Shown here in pieces: positions 17,391-26,217 of a DNA stretch of 63,824 nucleotides. Below the pieces are notes generated by a model. That model saw only the letters and a program-made list of their open reading frames with translations. It was not told the DNA's origin and ran no database searches. A program made the translations under genes and the position numbers. The DNA is from Bacillota bacterium. Lineage in GTDB: Bacteria > Bacillota > Clostridia > Christensenellales > UMGS416. Every line of letters begins with the position of its first letter. The first letter of the stretch is position 1. The stretch is from the NCBI GenBank assembly GCA_023421955.1, contig JAEZSE010000017.1, positions 1 to 63,824 of the forward strand. Reading direction: 5' to 3'.

Positions 17391-17428
17391 AAACAAAAAC
17401 CGCGCCTGGCGAGTTGCCAAGCGCGGTA
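17391..17428 (-). terminator. Terminator between the two riboswitch aptamers (expression platform 1)
   Basis: Minus strand: ACCGCGC-TTGGC pairs with GCCAG-GCGCGGT around a short loop, followed by TTTTTGTTTT. It sits behind the promoter-proximal aptamer and ahead of the second one, so each aptamer has its own terminator. Confidence 0.8.
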
Positions 17429-17475
17429 GGTAGCTCAAATCCAGCAGGCCAATCCTGCTTTGGTGGAGCTATACA

Positions 17476-17560
17476 GCTTTCGGCAACTGGCTGCCATGGG
17501 CTTTCGCCTTTAGGCCCTTTAGCTTTGTGCCCCCGCCTTTCGGCAGGTTTACCCTTGTCG
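17476..17560 (-). ncRNA. Cyclic di-GMP-I (GEMM) riboswitch aptamer, promoter-proximal copy
   Basis: Same landmark series as the second copy: GGGTAAACC, GCC-GAAA-GGC hairpin, GGGGCACAAAGC, GGGCCTAAAGGC, ATGGCAGCC, GTTGCCGAA. GGTAA and TTGCC can pair to close the aptamer. Class I GEMM RNAs bind c-di-GMP and in Clostridia often control surface structures. An open frame through this region (17272-17775) has no protein character. Confidence 0.88.
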
Positions 17561-17607
17561 TTTTGTGCCCCAGGCCGAAGAACCTTGATCCTTGCGACCT
17601 TACCAAG

Positions 17608-17636
17608 AAAATACCCCAAACATATTGAAAACACAA
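17608..17636 (-). promoter_or_regulatory. Candidate promoter of the Tad pilus operon
   Basis: Minus strand TTGTGT, 17-base spacer, TATTTT; transcription would start near 17600, about 40 bases before the first aptamer. No better pair is seen in this AT-rich stretch. Confidence 0.5.
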
Positions 17637-17860
17637 CATTTTTATAGCGTTTTATTAATATTCTTTTAGTTATTTTGAAAATCACGTAATAGTATAACAC
17701 AAGGCATGAATATACGCCATGTTGTATATTCCATACTGCATTTACAACATGAACAATGTGAATTGGCCTGCCCAATCATAGAGCTGCCATTAACTCAGGG
17801 TGTATTCATCGAGAATTTTGAAGAATATTTGTGCGGAAAATCGCGTTTTGCCTGGTTCGG

Positions 17861-17905
17861 TTGACTTCACAATGCCACTATGCTAGATTCAAACCCTTAG
17901 CATAG
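17861..17905 (+). promoter_or_regulatory. Promoter and dyad operator of the FAD reductase gene
   Basis: TTGACT (17861-17866), 17-base spacer, TAGATT (17884-17889). A perfect 8-base inverted repeat, CTATGCTA (17878-17885) and TAGCATAG (17898-17905), overlaps the -10 box, as a repressor site would. Confidence 0.6.
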
Positions 17906-17944
17906 CTTGCTGCAATCCCGGCGGCAGACGGAGCGGGTAAGCCC

Positions 17945-19030
17945 ATGAGTTATGACATTGCCATCATCGGCGCGGGCCCTTCAGGATCCACACTGGCAAG
18001 ACTGCTTTCGCGGCAATACAAGGTGCTTCTGGTGGATCGCAGGCGGTTGGATCGAGACCCGGATGGGGCGCCGGGCAAGTGCTGTGGCGGCCTGGTGGCG
18101 CCGGATGCCCAGCAGGCCATTGCGAGGCTGGGCATGGGGCTGCCTGCAGGGGTGCTTGTGGGGCCACAGCTTTTCGCCGTGCGGTCGATTGATCTGGCCG
18201 CCGGGCTGGAGCGGCACTATCAACGCTTCTATATCAATATAGACCGGGAGCGGTTTGACCGCTGGCTTGTGTCATTGGCTCCCAGCACGGAGACACGCTT
18301 CGGTTGCCAGTTCAAAGGCTTTGAGCGCGTGAGCCGCGGCTTTCACATTCGGCTGGTGGAAGCCGGGCATGAGTTTGCAGAAGAAGCGTCGGTGCTGATT
18401 GGTGCCGACGGTGCGGCCTCCCCGGTGCGGCGGCTGGCTTTGCCCGGCGGCCACCGGCCTGAACAATATGTGGCAATTCAGGAGTGGTTTGAAGACCGGG
18501 GCCAGTCGCCGTTCTTCTCTGCCATTTTTGATCCGGAGACCACAGATTTTTACAGCTGGACGATCCCCAAAGACGGCGCGCTGCTGCTGGGTGCTGCGCT
18601 GCGGCCCGGCAGCGACGCTTCGACAAAGTTTGGGCGCCTGAAGCAAAAGCTCGAGCCGTTGGGCTTTGCCCTGGGTAAACCCATCCGGCGGGAAGGCGCA
18701 ATGATCCTCCGGCCCACATCAGCAAGGCAGATTCTTACCGGCTCCAACGGCGTGGCACTGGTGGGGGAGGCCGCCGGTTTCATCAGCCCCAGCTCTTGCG
18801 AAGGGTTCAGCTATGCCTTCCGCAGCGCGGAGGCGCTGGCTAAAAGCCTGATGCCGGGCATTGAGGGTTTTGAGGCCCGTTACGCCGGAAACACCCGTGA
18901 TCTGCGCACCAACATCCTGGTTAAGAACATAAAGTCACCTTTTATGTACAACAGCTTGCTGCGTCATACAGTGATGAAGGCTGGCATATCCAGTTTGAAA
19001 GTCAACACAGCTCACAACAAGCAAGTTTGA
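17945..19030 (+). CDS. FAD-dependent oxidoreductase, geranylgeranyl reductase family
   Basis: 361 residues. Seen: N-terminal dinucleotide motif IAIIGAGPSGSTLARLL, the GKCCGGLVAPDAQ segment characteristic of geranylgeranyl-reductase-like/CbrA flavoproteins, RFYINIDRERFDRWL, and the second FAD motif GVALVGEAAGFISPSSCEG. The family reduces isoprenoid chains (archaeal lipids, chlorophyll, menaquinone side chains). The ubiA/ubiX/ubiD genes 7-12 kb away make a role in quinone side-chain reduction attractive, but this is inference. Has its own promoter; transcribed alone and converging on the next gene. Confidence 0.85.
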   Translation: MSYDIAIIGAGPSGSTLARLLSRQYKVLLVDRRRLDRDPDGAPGKCCGGLVAPDAQQAIARLGMGLPAGVLVGPQLFAVRSIDLAAGLERHYQRFYINIDRERFDRWLVSLAPSTETRFGCQFKGFERVSRGFHIRLVEAGHEFAEEASVLIGADGAASPVRRLALPGGHRPEQYVAIQEWFEDRGQSPFFSAIFDPETTDFYSWTIPKDGALLLGAALRPGSDASTKFGRLKQKLEPLGFALGKPIRREGAMILRPTSARQILTGSNGVALVGEAAGFISPSSCEGFSYAFRSAEALAKSLMPGIEGFEARYAGNTRDLRTNILVKNIKSPFMYNSLLRHTVMKAGISSLKVNTAHNKQV

Positions 19031-19049
19031 AATTGGCAAGAGAAATCAA

Positions 19050-19319
19050 TCAATACAGATCCCGATTGGTCTGGTTCTTTTTCATCGATTCCTTGGTGGT
19101 CAGGCGGAAGCTTGCGTGCTTGTTCAGGCCACAGAACTCCCGCGCCAGCAAAAATCCTATCGGGCCGAGGAACAAACCCAGAAAAAAGTAACCGATCGGG
19201 CGGCGATTGGCGCTCGCTGCCACGTTCTTCGAAAGAAACCCAAAAACAAGCCCAATGACCAGTGCGATCGCAAGTTGCAGAACCAACCCACTCACATCGG
19301 CTTGCGGTGTGTTTGGCAT
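19050..19319 (-). CDS. Small membrane protein of unknown function
   Basis: 89 residues with two hydrophobic helices (VLQLAIALVIGLVFGFLS and PIGYFFLGLFLGPIGFLLA) joined by a short basic, Asn-rich turn, and a polar, positively charged C-terminus. No family recognised. ATG at 19319 is the most likely start; a GTG at 19340 is possible. It converges with the FAD reductase gene and lies close behind the GH51 gene, of whose transcript it may be part, since no terminator is seen between them. Confidence 0.6.
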   Translation of the reverse strand: MPNTPQADVSGLVLQLAIALVIGLVFGFLSKNVAASANRRPIGYFFLGLFLGPIGFLLAREFCGLNKHASFRLTTKESMKKNQTNRDLY

Positions 19320-19347
19320 CTCAATCAGCCATCCTCTCACAACATTT

Positions 19348-20877
19348 TTACTTTGCCAGTCTTATCACGTTTACAGAGTGTTTCCGTGCCAGTATCCTGA
19401 AGTGATTCCCAAGCGCCGCACCCTGCTCCACAAAGGGCTTGACTGTATCCGGTTTTGCAATTGTGTTGCATGCATAGAGGTCGTCATGATAAAGAGCTGT
19501 CCATGTTGAGGCTTGCCCATGGATGGCCGTGCCGGTCAGCTCCACATCCACCCAGATGTCCTCCTCGGCATGCTTGTTGACCACATTCAGATAAACGGCC
19601 CCCTCATCTGCGGTTGCCACTGCGTCAATGTAGGAAACGCTGCGGGTCTTGCTGCGCTCCAGGCTGTCTGAGCGGAACCCGGCGCCAAACGGGATCTTCC
19701 GGCCAAGGGATTGGCTCAACTCCGGCCGGCTGGTGAAATCGACCTCAAAGGTGTCAGATTGCACAAAACAATCCAGCAACTTGGATCCAACATTGTTGGC
19801 AATCATTTCAAACGAGTAGAATTGGGGCCTGAGCAGCAGGCTGCCAGGCATCACGCGCACCGCGCCGTTGATGTTTATAAACGTGGAGTAATGCGCCATG
19901 CGAACAGTTTCACTGTTACGCAGGAAGAAGTTCAGCACGCTGGCTGTATATACCGCGTTTTGCAGCGTATAGGTTTCGTCCTTCTCCACATCCGGGATCT
20001 GCCAGCCAAACATGTTCCATTCATCCCAAGTAATCTTGATGCTGTCCATGCTGGTGTTTGCGCCGGAGCGGATATTGGCCACCAGGAGGTCGTTCATCAC
20101 TTGCAGCTTTTCCGACAGGCTCATCATGAGCAGATGGTCCTTGGGGTCAAACGTGTTCCAACCAGCCGAATAGGAATGGGCGGAAATATAGTCCGCATAA
20201 TTGGCAAGCGCTTTCACCGCCGTGTAGTTCCAGTCGGTGTCATACCCGCTGATTATAAGCTGGATCGCGGGATCCGCGAATTTCATCGCCCTGGCAAAGT
20301 CCACGGCCTTTTTCGCATAATCCTCGGCGCTGAGCGCACCCATCTGCCAGTCACCATACATCTCATTGCCCAGGCCCCAGAATTTCACGCCGAACGGTTC
20401 CTCATAGCCATGGGAGCGGCGCAGGTTTGCATACTCCGTGTTGCCGGTGCCGTTGCAGTATTCCACCCAGTGCATCGCTTCCTCTGCGGTGCCGGACCCC
20501 ATGTTCACGCAGAGCAGCGGCTCGGCGCCGACAGCGCGGCAGAGCTCGATGAATTCCAGCGTGCCATGCTGGTTGCTTTCTTCCGTCAGCCACGCGTATT
20601 CAAACACGCGCTTGCGCTGCTCCTTGGGCCCAACCCCGTCTTCCCAATGGTAATTGGATACGAAGTTACCGCCCGGGTACCGCAGGATCGACGCCCCGGC
20701 GCGCTTCATGGCTTCCAGCACATCCAAGCGGTGACCGTTGGCATTGGAAAGCGGATTGCCAGGGTCGAAGGCGCCCCCATAAACGTTGTCAAACGCATTT
20801 TCCATAAAGTGCCCAAAGAGATAGGGGCTCACATCACTCAATACCCGGTTGGCATTGACTTCGATCTTTGCATTCAT
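19348..20877 (-). CDS. abfA: Alpha-L-arabinofuranosidase, GH51
   Basis: 509 residues, the normal length of intracellular GH51 enzymes; no signal peptide. Retaining hydrolase that removes terminal arabinofuranose from arabinoxylan or arabinan oligosaccharides. Seen: ILRYPGGNFVSNYHWEDGVGP near the front, acid/base Glu172 in WGLGNEMYGDW, and nucleophile Glu286 in TWDEWN, followed by the C-terminal beta-sandwich. Own promoter with a gapped dyad upstream. Indicates use of plant polysaccharide fragments. Confidence 0.95.
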   Translation of the reverse strand: MNAKIEVNANRVLSDVSPYLFGHFMENAFDNVYGGAFDPGNPLSNANGHRLDVLEAMKRAGASILRYPGGNFVSNYHWEDGVGPKEQRKRVFEYAWLTEESNQHGTLEFIELCRAVGAEPLLCVNMGSGTAEEAMHWVEYCNGTGNTEYANLRRSHGYEEPFGVKFWGLGNEMYGDWQMGALSAEDYAKKAVDFARAMKFADPAIQLIISGYDTDWNYTAVKALANYADYISAHSYSAGWNTFDPKDHLLMMSLSEKLQVMNDLLVANIRSGANTSMDSIKITWDEWNMFGWQIPDVEKDETYTLQNAVYTASVLNFFLRNSETVRMAHYSTFININGAVRVMPGSLLLRPQFYSFEMIANNVGSKLLDCFVQSDTFEVDFTSRPELSQSLGRKIPFGAGFRSDSLERSKTRSVSYIDAVATADEGAVYLNVVNKHAEEDIWVDVELTGTAIHGQASTWTALYHDDLYACNTIAKPDTVKPFVEQGAALGNHFRILARKHSVNVIRLAK

Positions 20878-20899
20878 AAAGCGTGTCGCCTTTCGTTTC

Positions 20900-20959
20900 G
20901 GTTGACCGGATCCCGCGGCTTGTCAACCACATCATAGCTTATCGCAAGAATTCCCACAA
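20900..20959 (-). promoter_or_regulatory. Promoter and gapped dyad ahead of the arabinofuranosidase gene
   Basis: Minus strand TTGTGG (20954-20959), 17-base spacer, TATGAT (20931-20936). Two bases downstream of the -10 begins a perfect 7-base inverted repeat, GGTTGAC (20922-20928 and 20900-20906), separated by 15 bases. It covers the expected start site and may be a sugar-responsive operator. Confidence 0.5.
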
Positions 20960-21021
20960 GCTTTTCCATGCCGCAAATCGCCGCACCGGGTTGGCGCGTT
21001 TTGTATACTCAAACCGGTTAG

Positions 21022-21062
21022 CAACAAATATTGTTGACTATATCTGCCGTCCGTCATATGAT
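21022..21062 (+). promoter_or_regulatory. Promoter of the ABC exporter operon with dyad at -35
   Basis: TTGACT (21034-21039), 17-base spacer, TATGAT (21057-21062). The inverted repeat CAACAA-ATA-TTGTTG (21022-21036) overlaps the -35 box and may bind a repressor, for example a GntR-type protein, but no regulator gene adjoins. Confidence 0.55.
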
Positions 21063-21121
21063 TTGCGATAGACTGGCAAATTTTACTACCAGGCGATTGC
21101 CGGTTTGATCGGGAGGATCGG

Positions 21122-21844
21122 ATGATCAGCATCAGCGGCGTATCCAAAAGCTACAACAAGGGCAGCGTGAAGGCGGTGGACAGCCTGAGCCTGGAGGTGC
21201 GCTCCGGCGAGATCTTCGGTTTTCTGGGCCCAAACGGCGCAGGTAAGACCACCACGATCAAAATGATGGTTGGTCTTCTGAACCCTGACAAGGGCCAAAT
21301 ATTGCTGAACGGAAAAGACATTCAAAAACAACCCATCGAAGCCCGGATGGGCATCGGCTACGTGCCCGACAACCCGGATATGTTTGAGCGCCTGACCGGC
21401 ATGGAGTATTTGAACTTCATGGCCGACGTTTACCAGGTGCCAAAGGAGAAGCGCAAGGAGCAGATCAAACGGTTTCTGGGCCTGTTTGAGCTGGACGACG
21501 CCGCGCAGGATCTGATCAAGAGCTACAGCCACGGCATGCGCCAGAAAATCATTCTGACCGGCGCGCTGATCCACGACCCAGCAGTGTGGATACTGGATGA
21601 ACCGCTGGTGGGCCTGGATCCGAAATCCGCCCGGTTGTTGAAGGACCTTATGCGCAGCCATTGCCAGGCCGGCAACACGGTGTTTTTCTCCACCCATGTG
21701 CTGGAAGTGGCAGAAAAACTATGCGACCGCATCGGCATTGTGAATCACGGCAAGCTCATAGCGATCGGCACGCTGGAAGAGCTGCGGCAAGGCGACGCTG
21801 CCGAATCGCTGGAAAGCATATTCCTGGAGCTGACAGAGGCATGA
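21122..21844 (+). CDS. ABC transporter ATP-binding protein (exporter type)
   Basis: 240 residues. Walker A GPNGAGKTTTIKMM, signature SYSHGMRQKI, Walker B WILDEPLVGLDPK and switch His in FFSTHVLE. CcmA-like class. The stop overlaps the permease start by four bases (ATGA), so translation is coupled. Substrate unknown. Confidence 0.92.
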   Translation: MISISGVSKSYNKGSVKAVDSLSLEVRSGEIFGFLGPNGAGKTTTIKMMVGLLNPDKGQILLNGKDIQKQPIEARMGIGYVPDNPDMFERLTGMEYLNFMADVYQVPKEKRKEQIKRFLGLFELDDAAQDLIKSYSHGMRQKIILTGALIHDPAVWILDEPLVGLDPKSARLLKDLMRSHCQAGNTVFFSTHVLEVAEKLCDRIGIVNHGKLIAIGTLEELRQGDAAESLESIFLELTEA

Positions 21845-23514
21845 AGAAGTTCCTTACGCTGTTTTGGATGCAGCTCAACATCAACTTTGGCTTTTCAGCG
21901 CTCCGGTTCCGCTTCCGCAAGGAAAGGGACAAAGTGCCGCAGACGCTGCTGGTGGGCGCGGCCATCGGCATCACAGCGTTCGGCCTGATCTCGATGTATA
22001 GCCTGCTGATGAGCTCTGTCTACCAGGCGGGCCTGGCTTCCGGCCGGCCGGAGATCGTGCTGGTAATGTCCATCCTGGGCCTGCAGATGTTTCTGCTGGT
22101 CACCGGTGTGTTCTACGTGATCGGCGTGTTCTATTATTCCAAAGATATGGCAAGCTTGATGCCGATGCCGCTGAGGCCCTGGCAGGTGCTGGGCAGCAAA
22201 TTCGCCGTGGTGATGGCCTATGAATACCTGCTGGCGCTGCCCATCCTGCTGCCGCCTGTGATCATCTATGGCGTGGGGCAGGCCTCCGGCTTGTTTTTCT
22301 GGCTGAAGGCCGTGGTGCTGGTGGCCATTTCGCCAGCCATTCCAATGTTGCTTTCCTCGGTGGCGGCGCTTGGGCTGATGCGGTTGATGAACCTGGGCCG
22401 TCGCAAAGACCTGTTTGCGATCCTTGGCAGCGGCCTTGTTACGGTGGCGATCATCGGCTTCAACCTGTTCGCGCAGCAGTTTGCCGCCGCAAGCCCTGAC
22501 GCCAGCGCGCTGGCAGAGCTATTGAACCAACAAGCCCGGTTTATCAACACCGCCGGGGCTGCCTTCCCCCCCAGCGCCTGGGCCACCCTGGCGCTCACGC
22601 AATCCGGGGCGGAGTCGGTGCTGTTTCTGCTGCTCTATATTGCCGTGTCCGTGGCGCTCGGCGCGGTGCTGCTGCTCCTCAGCGAGCGGTTCTATTACCG
22701 CAGCGCTGTGCTTCTGGAGGAAACCGAGCGGAAACGCCGCCCCACCGCCAACACTCGGGTGGTCAACGAAGCGCCGGTATTCGGCCCGGTGCGGTCGCTC
22801 CTTTTCCGGGAATTGCGGCTGCTGCTGCGCACACCGGCCTTCGCGATGAACTGCCTGCTGGCTTCGTTGCTGCTGCCGGTGCTTTTGATGATGTCGATGA
22901 CGCAGGGAGCTGACGCAGTCACCGGCATCCGCACACTCATCAATGACCCCTCAAATTCACTGTTGGTCACGCTGGGTGCGGTTGCGCTGATGTCACTGGT
23001 ATCTGTGGTGAATGTGACGGCTTCCACCTCCCTTTCACGGGAAGGCCGCACCTTCTGGGTGTCGCGGATGATCCCGGTGCTGCCCCGCCAGCAGATCTAC
23101 GCCAAATTCCTGGCGGCCTACACGATGGCGGCAGCAGGCCTCATGTTGACCACTGTCCTGATGGTCGCATTCCTGCACATGAGCCCCTACCGTTGCGCGT
23201 TGGCGCTGGCGATCGGCTTGCTGGGGGCAATCCCCTGCACGATCACCAACATGCTGCCAGACTTGATCCGCCCCAAGCTCAACTGGACCAACCCCTACGA
23301 GGCCGTGAAACAGAACCTGAACGTGATGATCTCAATGGTAGCCTGCGCCGTGGTACTCGGTGTGGAGGTGCTGGTGGCGGTGGTGCTGGTGCTGCTGAAG
23401 CTGCCGGAATGGCTCGTCTACGCGCTGCTCGCGGCGCTGATGGCGGCCCAGTCGTTGGCCGGCGTGAAGGCGCTGGACATTGCATCCATACGATATTACA
23501 GAATTGACGGGTGA
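21841..23514 (+). CDS. ABC-2 type exporter permease (large, about twelve helices)
   Basis: 557 residues, hydrophobic throughout, with about a dozen predicted helices and a soluble segment near 285-330. Start fixed by ATGA overlap with the ATPase. Resembles the large fused permeases of Firmicutes ABC-2 exporters: a duplicated six-helix core. Followed by a small DUF1648 gene whose upstream GTG codon overlaps the permease stop. Confidence 0.85.
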   Translation: MKKFLTLFWMQLNINFGFSALRFRFRKERDKVPQTLLVGAAIGITAFGLISMYSLLMSSVYQAGLASGRPEIVLVMSILGLQMFLLVTGVFYVIGVFYYSKDMASLMPMPLRPWQVLGSKFAVVMAYEYLLALPILLPPVIIYGVGQASGLFFWLKAVVLVAISPAIPMLLSSVAALGLMRLMNLGRRKDLFAILGSGLVTVAIIGFNLFAQQFAAASPDASALAELLNQQARFINTAGAAFPPSAWATLALTQSGAESVLFLLLYIAVSVALGAVLLLLSERFYYRSAVLLEETERKRRPTANTRVVNEAPVFGPVRSLLFRELRLLLRTPAFAMNCLLASLLLPVLLMMSMTQGADAVTGIRTLINDPSNSLLVTLGAVALMSLVSVVNVTASTSLSREGRTFWVSRMIPVLPRQQIYAKFLAAYTMAAAGLMLTTVLMVAFLHMSPYRCALALAIGLLGAIPCTITNMLPDLIRPKLNWTNPYEAVKQNLNVMISMVACAVVLGVEVLVAVVLVLLKLPEWLVYALLAALMAAQSLAGVKALDIASIRYYRIDG

Positions 23515-23519
23515 TAAAT

Positions 23520-23753
23520 ATGAACGAACAGAAGCAAAGTTTTTTTAATCAGAACCGCGCGCCGATCATTGTGCTCATTGTGTGCGTCGTGATCGCGGCC
23601 ATCGTCTTTCCTTTTCTGCCGGAGCAGATCCCGATGCAGTGGGGCGCCGGCGGCCAAGTGTCCCGCTATGGTAGCCGTTGGGAAGTCTTCCTGATCGCGG
23701 CGCTGCCCGCGCTGATCTATTGGAGTTTGAAGAGAAAGTATGGGAGGAAGTAA
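23520..23753 (+). CDS. Small DUF1648 membrane protein
   Basis: 77 residues: helix, then LPEQIPMQWGAGGQVSRYGSRWEVFLIAALPALIYW. The L-P-x-Q-I-P-x-x-W...G-x-V-x-R-Y-G pattern is DUF1648, the N-terminal part of SdpI-like immunity proteins; here it stands alone. Last gene of the exporter operon. ATG at 23520 preferred over a GTG at 23511 that overlaps the permease stop; ribosome-binding site weak. Confidence 0.75.
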   Translation: MNEQKQSFFNQNRAPIIVLIVCVVIAAIVFPFLPEQIPMQWGAGGQVSRYGSRWEVFLIAALPALIYWSLKRKYGRK

Positions 23754-23763
23754 CCCTCCTCCC

Positions 23764-24507
23764 TCATTGCCGATGCTTCCACTGGCACAGCCTTTCCTCC
23801 AGCACATCCATGCCCACAAACAACACAAATCCCAACAGACCGATCACCAGGATCCCCAGATACATGCCGGGGTAGTCAATGCGCGTCCATGCGTCCATAA
23901 TGTAATAACCGAGGCCCCAATGGGTGCCATACACTTCGGTAAAAAACAAGATGGAGAGCGCCGTGCCAATGGAGACCTTGGTGTTGGTCAATAGCTCCGG
24001 CAGGATCGCCGGCAGCGTGGCGTGGCGGAAGGCCTGCATGCCCGTAGCCCCCAGGCTTTTCAGGTGGTTATAGGTTTCCTGCGGCACGTTGAGCGCAGCG
24101 CCCCGCACCACCACGATCACTTGAAACACCACAATGAGCACAATCACGGTGATCTTGGAGCCATCCCCAAGGCCAAAGAGCAGCATGATCACCGGCAGCA
24201 GTGCCGTCTTTGGAACCGGATAGGTGAGATAAACCAATGGGTGCAGCAGGCGATTCCAGCGGGGTGACCGGGCCATCAATAAGCCCAGCGAGCCGCCAGC
24301 CAGCAGCGCGATCAGCAAGCCGCATGCCACCCGGAAAAGGCTGGCCAGCGTGTGCAGCGCCAGGCCGTCCGTAAGAAACTTTCCGACTCTGGCATACACT
24401 GCGATGGGTGTGGGCAGCGCCCGCAGGTTGAGCAGAAGTGCGAGCACCAGCCAGATGGCGTGGAGGGCAAGGATGCCTTCGGCAAACAGCAGCAACTTTC
24501 GCTTCAT
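23764..24507 (-). CDS. ABC importer permease, SsuC/TauC type
   Basis: 247 residues with about six helices and the cytoplasmic loop motif EAA-like YNHLKSLGATGMQAFRHATLPAILPEL typical of binding-protein-dependent permeases. ATG at 24507 overlaps the ATPase stop (ATGA). With the two genes upstream it makes a SsuABC/ThiXYZ-type importer; the ligand is not evident from the sequence. Confidence 0.88.
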   Translation of the reverse strand: MKRKLLLFAEGILALHAIWLVLALLLNLRALPTPIAVYARVGKFLTDGLALHTLASLFRVACGLLIALLAGGSLGLLMARSPRWNRLLHPLVYLTYPVPKTALLPVIMLLFGLGDGSKITVIVLIVVFQVIVVVRGAALNVPQETYNHLKSLGATGMQAFRHATLPAILPELLTNTKVSIGTALSILFFTEVYGTHWGLGYYIMDAWTRIDYPGMYLGILVIGLLGFVLFVGMDVLEERLCQWKHRQ

Positions 24508-25259
24508 CGCCGCCACACCTCGTTCACGATCCCCCGAATGAAATCAGTCATCTCATGAAAGCCGCTGCTTGTTCGCAGCTCATCGGTGCCGAAATGAGGG
24601 TTGCCCACGATCCGTGCTGCAACGCCGGGGCCGTGGCTCATCACGACGATCTGCCGGCCCATCATCACCGCTTCCTCGATACTGTGCGTCACAAACACAG
24701 TGGTCACATTTTGCTTATTCCACAGATCCAAAAACAGGTCCTGCGCTTCCTCACGGGTGAGAGCGTCCAGCGCCGAGAAGGGTTCGTCCATCAAGAGCAA
24801 GTCGGGCTCCATGAGGAACGCGCGGAGGATCGCCGCCCGCTGGCGCTGGCCGCCGGAAAGCTCCTGCGGGTAGCGCTCCATCAGCCCCTCAATGCCAAGA
24901 CGCTGGGCAAGGCCGCCAAGCCGTTGCTCCACCTCATACGTGATGGTCTTTTTCTTGATGGAGAATGGCAGCAGGCAGTTTTGCCGCACCGTACGCCAGG
25001 GCAGCAACCCAAAGTCCTGCGGGATGAAGCCGATGCTGTGCTGCGCCGGATCCACCGGATGGCCGCGCAGCAGGATTGCCCCGCTATCTGGCCTGATCAC
25101 ACCGGCCAGCGCGTGCAGCAGCGTGGATTTACCGCAGCCCGACGGGCCGATGATGCCGCAGATTGCGCCAGGCTCCAGACACAGCGAAAAAGGCCCGAGG
25201 GCGTGCACCGCCGCGGGGCCAGAGCCGTATGTGATGGTGAGATCAGTAATTGAGAGCAT
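24504..25259 (-). CDS. ABC importer ATP-binding protein, SsuB/TauB type
   Basis: 251 residues. Walker A IGPSGCGKSTLLHALAG, Q-loop FIPQDFGLLPW, signature ELSGGQRQRAAILRAFL, Walker B LLLMDEPFSALDA, switch His in FVTHSIEEA. The SsuB/TauB/ThiZ class. Follows the binding-protein gene by 34 bases. Confidence 0.93.
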   Translation of the reverse strand: MLSITDLTITYGSGPAAVHALGPFSLCLEPGAICGIIGPSGCGKSTLLHALAGVIRPDSGAILLRGHPVDPAQHSIGFIPQDFGLLPWRTVRQNCLLPFSIKKKTITYEVEQRLGGLAQRLGIEGLMERYPQELSGGQRQRAAILRAFLMEPDLLLMDEPFSALDALTREEAQDLFLDLWNKQNVTTVFVTHSIEEAVMMGRQIVVMSHGPGVAARIVGNPHFGTDELRTSSGFHEMTDFIRGIVNEVWRR

Positions 25260-25293
25260 GAAAAAACCTATTAACTTTCAGTAGGGGCCGGGC

Positions 25294-26217
25294 TCAACGC
25301 ACATTCTCCACCAAGTCCTTCGGCGCCAGCGTGCTGGCGCACAGCCCCTTGGCAGAGGCCCAGGCAACCACCACCGCCAGGTCTGCTTCCGTTGGCATCA
25401 TGTCTTTGGTGAATTTGGGCAGTTTGATCTTGCCGCGCATTTCCTCTGGGTAGCCCACGGTCTTAATGATCAAGTCCTCATATTCAGAGATCGGCGTGCT
25501 GTTGAGATAATCCACAGCGTCATTATACGCCTTGTACATGGCGGCGATGTCCGCCCGGCCGCTGTCGATCACCTTCTTTTCAAAGGCAATCACTGAAGGG
25601 TAAAGGCCGATCTGGGTGGCGGATGAAAGCCGCTTGCCGCCGCCATTCTCCGCGAAGATAGCGAAAGGCTCCGGCAGCAGCGCCGCGTCCGCCTGACCGG
25701 CGTTCAGCATCTCCAGGCGCACCGGCACAGCCGGCACGGCAGTCTTCACCACATCTGACGGCGAAAGACCGCCCTTCTCGAGAATCTTGTCCAGCACAAA
25801 CTCAATCAAGGTCTTTTCCGAGATTGCCACGCTCCGGCCTTTCATGCCCGCCAGATCGGCAATGCCTGAATCCTTGCCCACGACCAGCGCGTATTCACCA
25901 TCGGTCATGCCGGTGATTTTAAGGTCGGTGCCGCTGTTCTGATAGATGCAAACGGCAACCTCGTCACAGCAGAAGCCATCCAGCGCGCCGGACTGGAACG
26001 CGGCATCGCGGTCCTTGGCACTTTTGAACAGCTCCAGTTTGAACGTGAGGCCATATTTCTTGAAATAACCCTGCTGCTCGGCGATCACAAAAGGGATCAC
26101 GTCAATGCTGGGCAGCGCTCCAAGCGTGAGTGTCTTACTCGAGGGGGCAGCAGTGCCGCATGCAGCCATGCCCAGAATCAGGAGTGCAGCGAGCAGAAGG
26201 GTCAGGGTCTTTTTCAT
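25294..26217 (-). CDS. ABC importer substrate-binding lipoprotein (SsuA/THI5-like)
   Basis: 307 residues. Lipobox LGMAAC at the end of a standard signal peptide; Cys20 would carry the lipid. Fold type II binding protein with a TLTLGALPSIDVIPFVIAEQQGYFKKYGL opening, split here for the motif I-P-F-V-I-A-E-Q-Q-G-Y-F-K, as in sulfonate, nitrate and pyrimidine-type binders. Start overlaps the ubiX stop by four bases, so importer and ubiX are translationally coupled. Note that MqnA/MqnD of the futalosine route share this fold, but the lipobox and ABC partners argue for a transporter here. Confidence 0.88.
   Translation of the reverse strand: MKKTLTLLLAALLILGMAACGTAAPSSKTLTLGALPSIDVIPFVIAEQQGYFKKYGLTFKLELFKSAKDRDAAFQSGALDGFCCDEVAVCIYQNSGTDLKITGMTDGEYALVVGKDSGIADLAGMKGRSVAISEKTLIEFVLDKILEKGGLSPSDVVKTAVPAVPVRLEMLNAGQADAALLPEPFAIFAENGGGKRLSSATQIGLYPSVIAFEKKVIDSGRADIAAMYKAYNDAVDYLNSTPISEYEDLIIKTVGYPEEMRGKIKLPKFTKDMMPTEADLAVVVAWASAKGLCASTLAPKDLVENVR

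Noticed and set aside
17272..17775. 167-codon minus-strand frame ahead of tadV
   Set aside because: It runs through two riboswitch aptamers and a terminator; the internal repetition is that of the RNA, not of a protein.
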